A stretch of DNA of 64,000 bases from Kribbella rubisoli (GTDB taxonomy: Bacteria; Actinomycetota; Actinomycetes; Propionibacteriales; Kribbellaceae). A program made the position numbers and the translations under genes. Location: positions 1,302,001 to 1,366,000 of the forward strand of contig NZ_SHKR01000011.1 in NCBI RefSeq assembly GCF_004217145.1, read 5' to 3'. This document shows positions 25,648-34,002 of this stretch, in pieces. Numbering within the stretch: position 1 is the first letter of the stretch; every line of letters starts with the position of its first letter. The notes beneath the pieces were generated by a model. That model saw nothing but the letters and a program-made list of their open reading frames with translations, ran no database searches and was not told where the DNA came from.

Positions 25648-26427
25648 CTAGCCCGCCGACGTCGCACCGGCCACCGCATTACGCACCGCACGCGGCGACG
25701 CGCCGAGCTCGCGGTGGCAGGTCTTGTTGAAGGCCTGCAGGTCTGCGATCCCGACCGATGCGGCCACCGCGGGGATGGACAAGGTGGAGGACACCAGGAG
25801 GTGGCGGGCGCGGTTCATCCGGCGGGTGCGGATGTAGGCGATGACGGTCTGACCGGTCTCGTGCTGGAAGAGACGGGTCAGGTGGTTGTGCGAGACGCCG
25901 GCCAGCCGGGCCAACGCGGGCACGGTCAGCGGCTGGGCCAGGTTCGCCTCGATGTAGGCGATGGCGGTGGCAACGGCTGGATGCCCGGTCTCGGTGGTCG
26001 CAGGCGTGAGGTCGGCGATGCGCCACAGAGCGGTCCAGACCTCGGCGGTCGTGCGGCCGGAGCCGGACGGGGAAGACTCGATGGCGGACCGCAGCAGCGT
26101 GGAGAGCAGAGGCGCGATCGCAGCCGCGTCCTGTACGACGGGGATGTGCGAAGGCTGGCCGGTCATACGGGGTCGGAAGTGCGCGTACAGGTGTTCCGAA
26201 CGACCCAGGTAGTCGAACTGCACCAAGGCCCCCGCGGGTGTCAGGGAGACGCAGCCCGGGGTGACGGGGTACGTGGTGCCGTCGACGGTCAGCTCGGCTG
26301 TGTAGTTGTACACGTGCAACTGCCACAGGTCCGGCAGCCGGAAGACATCCCTGCGCTTGCGGACCCCGTGGATCCCCGCGCCAAGGTTCACCACTTCGGG
26401 CGGAGCGGCCAGATGCAGCTCGATCAT
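25648..26427 (-). CDS. AraC-family transcriptional regulator
   Basis: A 259-residue regulator with an N-terminal cupin-like sensor (TYPVTPGCVSLTPAGALVQFDY) and two C-terminal helix-turn-helix units: QPLTVPALARLAGVSHNHLTRLFQHETGQTVIAYI and SIPAVAASVGIADLQAFNKTCHRELGASPRAVR. It is divergent from a PhyH-type dioxygenase gene, and repeated TACCACTA-like half-sites lie between them. A metabolite bound by the cupin domain probably controls the oxygenase. Confidence 0.93.
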   Translation of the reverse strand: MIELHLAAPPEVVNLGAGIHGVRKRRDVFRLPDLWQLHVYNYTAELTVDGTTYPVTPGCVSLTPAGALVQFDYLGRSEHLYAHFRPRMTGQPSHIPVVQDAAAIAPLLSTLLRSAIESSPSGSGRTTAEVWTALWRIADLTPATTETGHPAVATAIAYIEANLAQPLTVPALARLAGVSHNHLTRLFQHETGQTVIAYIRTRRMNRARHLLVSSTLSIPAVAASVGIADLQAFNKTCHRELGASPRAVRNAVAGATSAG

Positions 26428-26436
26428 GGTGAGAAA

Positions 26437-26510
26437 TTACCACTAGTGGTGATCACAGCCCACGCGAGACAACGCTGTCCAAACTTACGCTGGAGGAGTA
26501 GTAACCACTA
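26437..26510. promoter_or_regulatory. candidate AraC operators between araC-type and PhyH genes
   Basis: The 12-bp palindrome ACCACTAGTGGT (26439-26450) contains TTACCACTA (26437-26445). A second half-site TAACCACTA lies at 26502-26510 in the same orientation, 65 bp away and just before the oxygenase start. Paired half-sites like these fit AraC-type looping or activation. GGAGGAG (26492-26498) sits between them. Confidence 0.6.
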
Positions 26511-26528
26511 TCCACCATGGGAGTCTTG

Positions 26529-27395
26529 ATGCCCCATCCGCATCGCAAGCACCTACTCACCTCGGTACAGATGGCGCATTTCGTGGCCACCGGCGCGTTC
26601 CGGATGGACGCCGTCGTACCGGACGAGATGAACCAGCAGGCGATCGAGGTCCTGAAGAACGGCATCCCGGGGGTCCCGTACGGCACCCCGCTGTCGGAGG
26701 CGTTCACGGACAGCGAGTTCGTCCAGCGGCTGGTGGAGTTGCCGGAGGTCGCCGGCGCCATCCACAGCCTGGTCGGTCCCGAGCCGACCGTCGACCACCA
26801 CGCCGTACACATCCGCAAGGCGCACGAGGGCGAGGCGCAGAACCTCCACGGTGACGCGATCATCGACGTCCGCACCGACGCCTTCGACGTACAACTCATG
26901 TACTACCCGCAGGACGTGACGCTCGAGATGGGCGGCACGCTCAGCGTTCCCGGCAGCCACCTGCGCCGGACCAACGAGTCCGACACCGGCCGCTACCAGA
27001 ACCTGCTCGGCCAGACCCGGCTGGTCTGTCCGGCCGGCACGGTCCAGCTGCTGCACCACGGCATCTGGCACGGCGGCCGCAAGAACGACAGCGACATCGA
27101 CCGCTACATGTTCAAGATCCGCTTCAACCCGACCGTCCGCCAGGTCCGGCTGTGGAACACCGACGACCTGTACGACGACGCGGTCGCGGCCGAGCTCGAC
27201 CAGAGCTTCCCGTGGTACGAGAACGCCACCGGCCGGCTGGAGAAGTACAACCGCATCGTGATGTGGCGCGCGATCAGCGGCGACGACACCTACGACCCGA
27301 ACTACTGGGTCACCCGCGTCTCGAACCGTCCGCAGCGTGTCGTGTCCGACCGCGCCAACAACCCGCACGCCAAGGGCAAGAAGGAGATGGCGTGA
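26529..27395 (+). CDS. phytanoyl-CoA dioxygenase (PhyH)-family protein
   Basis: A 288-residue Fe(II)/2-oxoglutarate oxygenase of the PhyH group. The facial triad is visible as NLHGDAIID (His-x-Asp) and a later LLHHGIWHGG (distal His). TLSVPGSHL and the DIDRYMFKIRFNPTVRQ strand, whose Arg would bind 2-oxoglutarate, support it. I chose ATG 26529, preceded by GGGAG at 5 nt; ATG 26517 is the alternative. The substrate is not known. It is followed after a 76-bp repeat-containing gap by a small unknown gene and is divergent from an AraC regulator. Confidence 0.85.
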   Translation: MPHPHRKHLLTSVQMAHFVATGAFRMDAVVPDEMNQQAIEVLKNGIPGVPYGTPLSEAFTDSEFVQRLVELPEVAGAIHSLVGPEPTVDHHAVHIRKAHEGEAQNLHGDAIIDVRTDAFDVQLMYYPQDVTLEMGGTLSVPGSHLRRTNESDTGRYQNLLGQTRLVCPAGTVQLLHHGIWHGGRKNDSDIDRYMFKIRFNPTVRQVRLWNTDDLYDDAVAAELDQSFPWYENATGRLEKYNRIVMWRAISGDDTYDPNYWVTRVSNRPQRVVSDRANNPHAKGKKEMA

Positions 27396-27471
27396 ACGAG
27401 CGCAGCGAGTTCACCATTCAGCACAGTCCATTTCGCGCCTCATCGGCGCCCGGAGCGAAGCGAGGACGTCG
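27396..27471. repeat. GAGCGAAGCGAG-type motifs in the PhyH-unknown gene gap
   Basis: The gap holds GAACGAGCGCAGCGAGTTC (27398-27416), which is nearly palindromic, and CCGGAGCGAAGCGAGGACG (27450-27468). Both share the GAGCGNAGCGA core with the repeat field near 20.5 kb. The first begins right at the stop codon of the oxygenase gene. Confidence 0.6.
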
Positions 27472-27768
27472 ATGAGTACCACGGCAGAGACCCCGGTGCA
27501 GACCGGACTGCGCCAGCAGGTGCTGGTGCTGTACCTGGCCTCCTCCGCGCTCGACGCGCGCGTGGTCGGCTGGTCGACGTACGACGGCACCGGCGAGACC
27601 CACCCCACCACGGGTGACTCCGACGAGCCGCCGTACGCGACCGGACTGGACGCGCTCAAGGACGGCTGGCGTCTGTTCCAGGCGTCGCAGCTGAACCCGC
27701 CGCACCCGGGTCACGAGTACGACGTGTCGTTCCTCAAGCACGAGTTCTTCTTCGAGAAGCTCGTCTAG
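27472..27768 (+). CDS. small protein of unknown function downstream of the PhyH oxygenase
   Basis: A 98-residue acidic protein with no recognised family. Residues 15-30 (RQQVLVLYLASSALDA) form one hydrophobic segment. The rest is polar, with TGLDALKDGWRLFQASQLNPPHPGHEYDVSFLKHEFFFEKLV near the end, which suggests a compact alpha/beta fold binding a partner or substrate. Position and strand suggest it belongs with the PhyH oxygenase. The stop TAG is the same CTAG that ends the convergent lactonase gene. Confidence 0.6.
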   Translation: MSTTAETPVQTGLRQQVLVLYLASSALDARVVGWSTYDGTGETHPTTGDSDEPPYATGLDALKDGWRLFQASQLNPPHPGHEYDVSFLKHEFFFEKLV

Positions 27769-28778
27769 ACAGGCAAGATGCAGACCGGCTTCGGCCAGCT
27801 GACCGGCTCACCCTGAGCGGTCAGCTGGCCGTTGTCGATGCCGAAGGTCGCGATCTGGTCCGAGCGCTCGTTGGCGGCGTACAGCGTCTGCCCGTCGTTG
27901 CTGAAGGCAAGGTGTCGCGGCCAGTCGCCGCCCGAGCCGATGGTCTGCACCAGCTCCACGGACAGGCCGTCGGCCGCGGTCGCGAAGACCGCGATGGTGT
28001 CGTCGCCGCGGTTCGAGCCGTACAGGAACCGGCCGTCGGCGGAGATCAGCAGCTCGGCCGGGAAGTTCTCCCCCGGCGAATCGGCCGGCCTCGTCGAGGC
28101 GGTCTGCACGGTCTGCAGCTTCCCGTCGGCGTAGCTGCAGACGGTCAGCGTCGAGTCGAGCTCGTTGATCACGTACGCCGCGCCCGCGGTCGGGTGGAAC
28201 ACCATGTGCCGCGGCCCCGCACCCGGGTGGATGTGCAGTTGGTCGACCTCCTTCAACTGCCCGTCCTCGGTCAGCGTCGACGAATACACGGTGTCGGACC
28301 CGAGGTCGATGTCGAACACGTACTCACCGGCCGGGTCGAACGCGATCTGGTGCGCGTGCGGCCCTTCCTGGCGCTCGGCGTTCGGTCCGGTCCCGGATCG
28401 CTGGATGAAGTACGCCGTCTCGCCGAGCGAACCGTCCTCGTTGATCGGATGTACGGCGACCGACCCGGACGTGTAGTTGGCCGACAGCACGAACCGGCCG
28501 GACGGGTCGACGGCCACGTGGCAGGGGTGCACCCCGCCGGTCGGCTGCTGGTTGAGCAGCGCGAGTCCGCCGTCCGGCTGGATCGCGAACGCGGCGATCC
28601 GGCCGTTGTCCTCCTCGTCGGTCGAGTAGAGGAACCCGCCGTCCGCGGACCTGGCCAGGAACGACGGGTCGGCGATCGTCGCCACCGTTTCGATCCCGTC
28701 CAGCGGGCCGAACGCGATCCCCTCGCCGCCGCCGGCCTGACTGGTGTAGCTCCCGACATAGATCCGCTCAGAAGTCAT
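27765..28778 (-). CDS. lactonase-family beta-propeller protein (Pgl-like)
   Basis: A 337-residue seven-bladed propeller of the 6-phosphogluconolactonase/carboxymuconate cyclase family. It has repeated blade motifs: FLYSTDEEDNGRIAAFAI, HPCHVAVDPSGRFVLSANYTSGSVAVHPI, HAHQIAFDPAGEYVFDIDLGSDTVY, GPRHMVFHPTAGAAYVINEL and WPRHLAFSNDGQTLYAANERSDQIATF. No signal peptide is seen, so it is cytoplasmic. True lactonase activity is unproven for most homologues. The C-terminal coding region forms a 14-bp perfect hairpin (27792-27831). Confidence 0.88.
   Translation of the reverse strand: MTSERIYVGSYTSQAGGGEGIAFGPLDGIETVATIADPSFLARSADGGFLYSTDEEDNGRIAAFAIQPDGGLALLNQQPTGGVHPCHVAVDPSGRFVLSANYTSGSVAVHPINEDGSLGETAYFIQRSGTGPNAERQEGPHAHQIAFDPAGEYVFDIDLGSDTVYSSTLTEDGQLKEVDQLHIHPGAGPRHMVFHPTAGAAYVINELDSTLTVCSYADGKLQTVQTASTRPADSPGENFPAELLISADGRFLYGSNRGDDTIAVFATAADGLSVELVQTIGSGGDWPRHLAFSNDGQTLYAANERSDQIATFGIDNGQLTAQGEPVSWPKPVCILPV
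27792..27831. terminator. 14-bp hairpin inside the lactonase 3' coding end, possible bidirectional terminator
   Basis: CGGCCAGCTGACCG (27792-27805) and CGGTCAGCTGGCCG (27818-27831) are perfect complements with a 12-nt loop. The hairpin lies 24 nt past the stop of the plus-strand small gene and within the last codons of the lactonase, where convergent transcripts would meet. Confidence 0.5.
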
Positions 28779-28796
28779 GAGCCCTACCCTGCCAGG

Positions 28797-29330
28797 TCAG
28801 CGGCCTTCCGGCACACCTCTGTCCAAACCGTAGAGTGCCGACCCCCAGCCGAGGTCCGGGACCAGCACCTGCCATCCCAACCGTCGGTACAGCCGCGGTG
28901 CCGGACGGTCATCGGAGTACGTCGTGAGCAGCGCCCTGCGATGCGGCAGACCGGACAGCAACGCCGTCATCAGCTCCGTGCCGAGACCGTTGCGCTGGGC
29001 ATCGGGGCGGACGGCGAGCTCGACCACCTCGAAGTGACCGCCGATCCACGCGTCGGCCAGCTCGGCGGACACCGCTTCGGCGATCCGGTCCGGCCACCAC
29101 TGCCCGCGCCGCCCGGTGAAGCCGTACGCGAAACCCGTCAGCCGGCCGTCCGCCCGCGCGGTGACCAGTCTGAAATCCTCGCGGTCCGCGTGGGTCGGGA
29201 GCTGGTCGGTCGCGAAATGCTCGGCGTCGGGCTCATCGTCGTACCCAGGTGCGCTGAAGGCCGCGGCGAACACCTCGCCGAGCTCAGGAGCTATCGCAAG
29301 CGCTGCTGTTCGGTCGAGGACGTCGATCAC
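28797..29330 (-). CDS. GNAT-family N-acetyltransferase
   Basis: A 177-residue acetyltransferase. VVELAVRPDAQRNGLGTELMTALLSGLPHRRALLTTYSDD is motif A with the R/Q-x-x-G-x-G acetyl-CoA loop, and RLYRRLGWQVL is motif B. A two-aromatic GQWWPDRI precedes. I chose GTG 29330 because TAGGCT lies 7 nt upstream on the minus strand; ATG 29351 is possible but would overlap the divergent start. The acceptor amine is unknown. Confidence 0.8.
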   Translation of the reverse strand: MIDVLDRTAALAIAPELGEVFAAAFSAPGYDDEPDAEHFATDQLPTHADREDFRLVTARADGRLTGFAYGFTGRRGQWWPDRIAEAVSAELADAWIGGHFEVVELAVRPDAQRNGLGTELMTALLSGLPHRRALLTTYSDDRPAPRLYRRLGWQVLVPDLGWGSALYGLDRGVPEGR

Positions 29331-29336
29331 CTCGCC

Positions 29337-29343
29337 TAGCCTA
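29337..29343. promoter_or_regulatory. overlapping divergent -10 boxes for two leaderless genes
   Basis: TAGCCT (29337-29342, plus strand) stands 7 nt before ATG 29350. TAGGCT (29343-29338, minus strand) stands 7 nt before GTG 29330. The two hexamers share five base pairs, so only one polymerase can occupy the site at a time. Confidence 0.6.
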
Positions 29344-29349
29344 AGGCGC

Positions 29350-30201
29350 ATGGATACCACGGCGTTCTTGCAGCGGATCGGTGTCGATGAGTACGACGGT
29401 CCGCCGCGGCTGGAGGCGTTGACGCGACTGCACGAGGCGTTCGTCGACCAGGTGCCGTACGAGTCCATCCAGTACCAACTGACCCCGGGCGGTCCGCTGG
29501 AGCCGGAGGACGCGGTGAAGCGGATGATCACGCGGGAGGCCGGCGGGTACTGCTTCCAGATGAACGGGTCCTTCGCGCTGCTGCTGACGGCGCTCGGGTA
29601 CCGCGTGCGGATGCACCGCGGCGGCGTACAAACGGCCAACCGCCCCGGCGGAGTCGACGCCAGCCACATGGTCCTCACGGTGACCGGACTGACCGAGGAT
29701 CCGGACCGCGTCTGGTTGGTCGACGTCGGTCTCGGCGACGGTCTGCGTCAGCCGATGCCGCTCGAGGCCGGGGAGGTGTATCAGTACCCGTTCACGCTGC
29801 GCCTCCGCCCGTCGGACCTGACCGACGGCTGGCGCCTCGACCACGATCCCCGCGCAAACCTCATCGGCATGGACTTCGAGTCGGCACCGGTCGAGCTCGA
29901 CGCGTTCGCCGCCCAGCACGCTCGCCTGTCGACGGATCCCACCTCGCCTTTCGTCCGGCTCGCGTCCGCGTTCCGCCGCACGCCGAAGTCCGTCGTCGTA
30001 CTCCGCTCCATCGGCCTCAGCGAAACCTCCGCCGACCGAGTCGACAACACCCTCCTCGAAACCCCGACCGACTACTTCACCGCCCTGGCCGACATCTTCC
30101 AACTCCCGCTCCCCCACCACACCGCTGCCGATCGCGACCAGCTCTGGCGCCGCGTCTGGTCGCAGTACGAGGACTTCCTGGCGCGGACTACTCCGTCGTG
30201 A
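29350..30201 (+). CDS. nat: arylamine N-acetyltransferase (NAT)
   Basis: A 283-residue NAT with the Cys-His-Asp triad in place: C68 in REAGGYCFQMN, H106 in DASHMVLTV, and D125 in VWLVDVGLGD. The N-terminal PPRLEALTRLHEAFVDQVPYESI matches the family. It transfers acetyl or other acyl groups from CoA to arylamines or hydrazines; in actinomycetes relatives also make amides in natural product pathways. Start ATG 29350 is supported by the leaderless -10. The tail overlaps the convergent lipoprotein gene by 14 bp. Confidence 0.93.
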   Translation: MDTTAFLQRIGVDEYDGPPRLEALTRLHEAFVDQVPYESIQYQLTPGGPLEPEDAVKRMITREAGGYCFQMNGSFALLLTALGYRVRMHRGGVQTANRPGGVDASHMVLTVTGLTEDPDRVWLVDVGLGDGLRQPMPLEAGEVYQYPFTLRLRPSDLTDGWRLDHDPRANLIGMDFESAPVELDAFAAQHARLSTDPTSPFVRLASAFRRTPKSVVVLRSIGLSETSADRVDNTLLETPTDYFTALADIFQLPLPHHTAADRDQLWRRVWSQYEDFLARTTPS

Positions 30202-30979
30202 TGGACAGCACCGCATCCTCCCCGTCGTAGGCCTTCAGGTTCGCGTCGTACATCACGCCGCCGGGCTCGTCCGCCCAGCCCGCTCCGCCGGAGCCGTCGA
30301 GGTGGAAGTCGTAGCAGTCGAGCGGATTGTCCTGCTTGCACGACAGCATGTGCACGGCACCGTTCGCGACGGTGAAGTCGAACGCCAGCTTGCCGATGGT
30401 GATCCGTGCGGATCGATGCAGCAGAACCTCGCACTGGCCGTCGCGACAGGCCTCGTAGTTCGTACCGTCGGCCGGCTGATAGATCGGCAACTTCGTGGGC
30501 GTCGGGGTCGTGCTCCGGGGTGAGGCACCCGGGATCGGCGTACGAAGTCGCCTGGGCGTCGGGGTACCGACCGTCGTGATCGCCACGACGGCGGTATCGC
30601 CTTCGTGGAACGGGACCTTGAGCGTGGGACTGGCGCCGGTGAAGCCACCTACGGGGAACGGCCCACCGGTACCTGACAGGTGCAGGAAGCCGTCGCCGCC
30701 GCGCTCGTCGAACGTGTCCCCGGCGACCTTGAAGGTGAACTGCACACCGTAGACGGTGATCACGGCCGAACCGCGGATCAGCACCTCGCAGTTGCCGTCG
30801 GCACAGGCCTTGTAGTTCTGCCCGTCCTTCGCCGCAGGCGGGGTAGAACTCCGCGCCACAGGCGTCGCCGAAACGGACTCGACCTGCACTGGGGTCGGTC
30901 TGGTCGCGGTGATGTCCGAAGTTCCGCATCCCACCAAGGCCCCCAGCGCCAACAGAACCACCAGATGTCGAGCGCTCAC
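30188..30979 (-). CDS. lipoprotein with an internal duplication
   Basis: A 263-residue lipoprotein. The signal MSARHLVVLLALGALVGC gives a lipobox LVGC. After a Thr/Pro linker come two copies of the same module: NYKACADGNCEVLIRGSAVITVYG near residue 55 and NYEACRDGQCEVLLHRSARITIG near residue 172. They share NY.AC.DG.CEVL and paired Cys. A second Thr/Pro-rich linker separates them. No named family is recognised; a cell-surface binding role is inferred from the repeat and anchoring. Confidence 0.8.
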   Translation of the reverse strand: MSARHLVVLLALGALVGCGTSDITATRPTPVQVESVSATPVARSSTPPAAKDGQNYKACADGNCEVLIRGSAVITVYGVQFTFKVAGDTFDERGGDGFLHLSGTGGPFPVGGFTGASPTLKVPFHEGDTAVVAITTVGTPTPRRLRTPIPGASPRSTTPTPTKLPIYQPADGTNYEACRDGQCEVLLHRSARITIGKLAFDFTVANGAVHMLSCKQDNPLDCYDFHLDGSGGAGWADEPGGVMYDANLKAYDGEDAVLSITTE

Positions 30980-31000
30980 CCGCCGAACGTTAGCCGGTGG

Positions 31001-32452
31001 TCAGGTCGATAGGGCGAACAGGATGCTGGGGAGGACTGAGAGGACGGCGGTGAGGGCGGCGCAGAGGGAGATCATGGCGACGGCTGGGGTCTCGATGTCT
31101 ACCGAGAAGGGGTCGTCGGCGGGGAGGCGGAAGAGTTCGGCTATCCAGCGGAGGTAGACGGCGAGGCCGATCATCACGTTGATGGCCATCACGATCGCCA
31201 GCCAGCCGAGGTGTGCGTCGATGACGGCCTGGAAGGCGGCGAACTTCGTGAACAGGCCCGCCAGACCCGGCGGCAGACCGGCGAGAACGACCAGGAAGAA
31301 GATCAGCGCCGCGGCGAGACCGGGCTCGGAGCGGACCATGCCGCGGTAATCGGTCAGCAGACCGCCGGGGCGGTGACGCTGTACGACGGCGACCGCTCCG
31401 AAGGCGCCGAGCGTGACCACGACGTACGCCGCCAAGTACCCGACGACCGCCTGCGCATCACCGACGGCCAACGGCGCGAGCAGGAAGCCGACCTGGCCGA
31501 TCGACGACCATGCGAGCAGCCGGACCGCCTCGACCTGACGCAGCGCGGCCAGATTGCCGACCGTCATCGTGAGAGCCGCGAGGATCGCGATCACGGTCCG
31601 CAGATGCGAGCCGTCCGGAGCGATCCCGGCCGTCACCAGCACGAGCAGTCCGGCGACCCCGGCCGACTTCGAGACAACCGCCAGGAACGTGGTGACCTCG
31701 ATCGGCGCCCCGACGTACGTGTCCGGCAGCCACGCGTGGAACGGCACCGCCGCGATCTTGAACGCGAACCCGACGATCACGAACAGCCCGGCCGCGAAGG
31801 CCACCCGCCCGAGGTCGGGGTCGAGACCGGTCAGCCGGTTCGCGATCGTGGTCAGGTAGAGCGAGCCGGTCACGCCGTACAGGTAAGAGACGCCGAAGAG
31901 CATGACCGCGGTCGACAGCACCGACACCAGGAACGCCTTCATCGCGCCCTCGGAGCCACGCCGGTCGCGCCGCAGTCCGACCATCGCGAAGCTCGGCAGC
32001 GACACCACCTCGAGCGCGATCACCAGCGTCGCGAGGTCCCGCGCACCCGCCAGCACGGTCGCGCCGGTCAGCGCGCTCAGCAGCAGGAAGTGGTACTCGC
32101 CGATCGGCACATCCGAGGCGAGGAGCCGGTACGTCGACAGGCCCACCACGCCGAGCCCGCCGACCAGCAGCACCGCCCATAACCCGGCCGTCAACGGCTC
32201 GAACACGAAACTGCACTCCGCCGGCCCTTCGACCGCCGGCTGGCAGAACGCGGGTTTGAAGCCGCCCCGCTGAGCCCACACGAACACGAGCCCGAACAGG
32301 ATCACAGCACTCGTCAGCAGCGTGACGACGGTATGCCGCAACTCCGCCGATGCGCTCTTCCAGAAGCTGTCGACCAGCAACACCGCAACCGCGCCGATCG
32401 CCAGCACCAGCGGTACGGCGATCGCCTGCCAATCGGTCCACGTCAGCGTCAT
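31001..32452 (-). CDS. nuoN: NADH-quinone oxidoreductase subunit N
   Basis: A 483-residue antiporter-like membrane subunit of complex I with about 14 helices. ALEVVSLPSFAMVGL carries the conserved TM5 Glu, GFAFKIAAVPFHAWLPDTYVGAPIEVTTFLAVVSK carries the TM7 Lys and the broken-helix motif, and LLAWSSIGQVGFLL is typical. It is the last gene of the block nuoI-J-K-L-M-N and overlaps nuoM by 4 bp. It takes part in proton pumping in the cytoplasmic membrane. Confidence 0.95.
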   Translation of the reverse strand: MTLTWTDWQAIAVPLVLAIGAVAVLLVDSFWKSASAELRHTVVTLLTSAVILFGLVFVWAQRGGFKPAFCQPAVEGPAECSFVFEPLTAGLWAVLLVGGLGVVGLSTYRLLASDVPIGEYHFLLLSALTGATVLAGARDLATLVIALEVVSLPSFAMVGLRRDRRGSEGAMKAFLVSVLSTAVMLFGVSYLYGVTGSLYLTTIANRLTGLDPDLGRVAFAAGLFVIVGFAFKIAAVPFHAWLPDTYVGAPIEVTTFLAVVSKSAGVAGLLVLVTAGIAPDGSHLRTVIAILAALTMTVGNLAALRQVEAVRLLAWSSIGQVGFLLAPLAVGDAQAVVGYLAAYVVVTLGAFGAVAVVQRHRPGGLLTDYRGMVRSEPGLAAALIFFLVVLAGLPPGLAGLFTKFAAFQAVIDAHLGWLAIVMAINVMIGLAVYLRWIAELFRLPADDPFSVDIETPAVAMISLCAALTAVLSVLPSILFALST

Positions 32453-34002
32453 AGGAACGTCCACTGGTTGAGCAGCGTGAAGGGCCAGAGGCCGAGGAAC
32501 ACCGTCAGCACGACCAACGGTGCGAAGGTCACGAACTCGATCCGGCTCAGGTCGACGGCGAACGCGGCCGGCGGGTTCTCGGCGGGATCTCCTTGGCACA
32601 GCTCGCGGATCAACCGCAGGAAGTACGCGGCGGTCAGTACGGCGCCGAGCCCGGCGATCACCATCAGCACGATGAAAGTAGCCCGAGGCAACCAATCGGC
32701 CGGATGGTAGGCGCCCAGCAGAACAAGCATCTCGCCCCAGAACCCGGCCAGGCCGGGCAACCCGAGCGAGGCAAGACAGGCGTACGTGAGCAGTCCACTG
32801 ATCCGGGGCAGCCGCGCGTACAGCGCCCGACCGATCGCCCGCAGGTCGCTGGTGTCGTGCCGGTCCTTGATCGCCCCGGCCAGGAAGAACAGCAGGCCGG
32901 TGATGATGCCGTGGGCAAGGTTCGCGTACAGCGCGCCGTTCAGGCCCTCCGGCGACATCGTCGCGATCCCGAGCCCGATGAAGCCCATATGTCCGACGCT
33001 CGAGTACGCGATCAGCCGCTTCACATCGGTCTGCGCCAGACACGCCAGCGACCCGGCGATGATCGCGACCACCGAGAACCCGGCCAGGTACGGCGCGATA
33101 GTGGCCGTCGCGTCCGGCAGGACCGGCAGCAGGATCCGGATCATGCCGTAGCTGCCCAGCTTCAGCAGTACGCCGGCCAGCAGCACCGAGCCGACCGTCG
33201 GCGCCTTGGCATGGGCGTCCGGCAACCAGATGTGCAACGGCCAGAGCGGCATCTTCACCGCGAGCCCGACCGCGATCAGGATCGCCGCGGCCAGCGGAAC
33301 CCCGTGGCCGCCCTTGATCGGATGCTGCCCGAGGAACACCAGATCGAACGTCCCCGCGTGCCGGTGGATGAGCAGGAAGCCCAGCAACATCAGCGCCGAC
33401 CCGAGCACCGTCATCAAGATGAACGTGGTCGCGGCACGCCGTCGTCCGGCCCGGTCGTGGTCGTCGCCCCAGATGTCGATCACGAGCCACATCGGGATCA
33501 GCACGATCTCGAAGAACACGAAGAACAGCACGAGGTCAGCGGCCGCGAACGTGCCGATCACGCCGGTCTCGATCACCAGCAGCAACGCGATCAGCGACCG
33601 GGTCCGGCCGATGCGCGGCGTGATCTTCAACGAGTACACGCAGCACAGCAGGACCAGCAGCGCCGTCAATGCGATCAGCGGAAGCGAGATCGTGTCGACC
33701 GCGAGATGGAAGCGCACACCCAGCGACGGGATCCACGGCACGTTGATGTCGACGTCCGGCATCAGCTTGCCTGGCACGGTCCTCGGCGGAGACCCGTAGG
33801 TGTCGACAAGCTGATAAGTGCATGGACAGTGCGGCCGGCGCATGTCCCACCAGAGGACGAACGACACGACCAGCAGAACCCCGGACACGATCGTCCCGAC
33901 GAGCGCCGCAATACGATCGCCGGTCACCACCGGCAATGCCCACAGGACCACGGCGGTCAGCGTCGGCACCGCGATCAGGGCGATCAGCAACCATTCGCTC
34001 AC
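32449..34002 (-). CDS. nuoM: NADH-quinone oxidoreductase subunit M
   Basis: A 517-residue antiporter-like subunit. FFVFFEIVLIPMWLVI holds the conserved Glu, GLAVKMPLWPLHIWLPDAHAKAPTVGSVLLAGVLLKLGSYG the proton-channel Lys and signature, and RLIAYSSVGHMGFIGLG follows. GTG 34002 overlaps the nuoL stop (GTGA), so the frame extending upstream to 34191 is not the gene. It is coupled to nuoN as well. Confidence 0.95.
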   Translation of the reverse strand: MSEWLLIALIAVPTLTAVVLWALPVVTGDRIAALVGTIVSGVLLVVSFVLWWDMRRPHCPCTYQLVDTYGSPPRTVPGKLMPDVDINVPWIPSLGVRFHLAVDTISLPLIALTALLVLLCCVYSLKITPRIGRTRSLIALLLVIETGVIGTFAAADLVLFFVFFEIVLIPMWLVIDIWGDDHDRAGRRRAATTFILMTVLGSALMLLGFLLIHRHAGTFDLVFLGQHPIKGGHGVPLAAAILIAVGLAVKMPLWPLHIWLPDAHAKAPTVGSVLLAGVLLKLGSYGMIRILLPVLPDATATIAPYLAGFSVVAIIAGSLACLAQTDVKRLIAYSSVGHMGFIGLGIATMSPEGLNGALYANLAHGIITGLLFFLAGAIKDRHDTSDLRAIGRALYARLPRISGLLTYACLASLGLPGLAGFWGEMLVLLGAYHPADWLPRATFIVLMVIAGLGAVLTAAYFLRLIRELCQGDPAENPPAAFAVDLSRIEFVTFAPLVVLTVFLGLWPFTLLNQWTFL

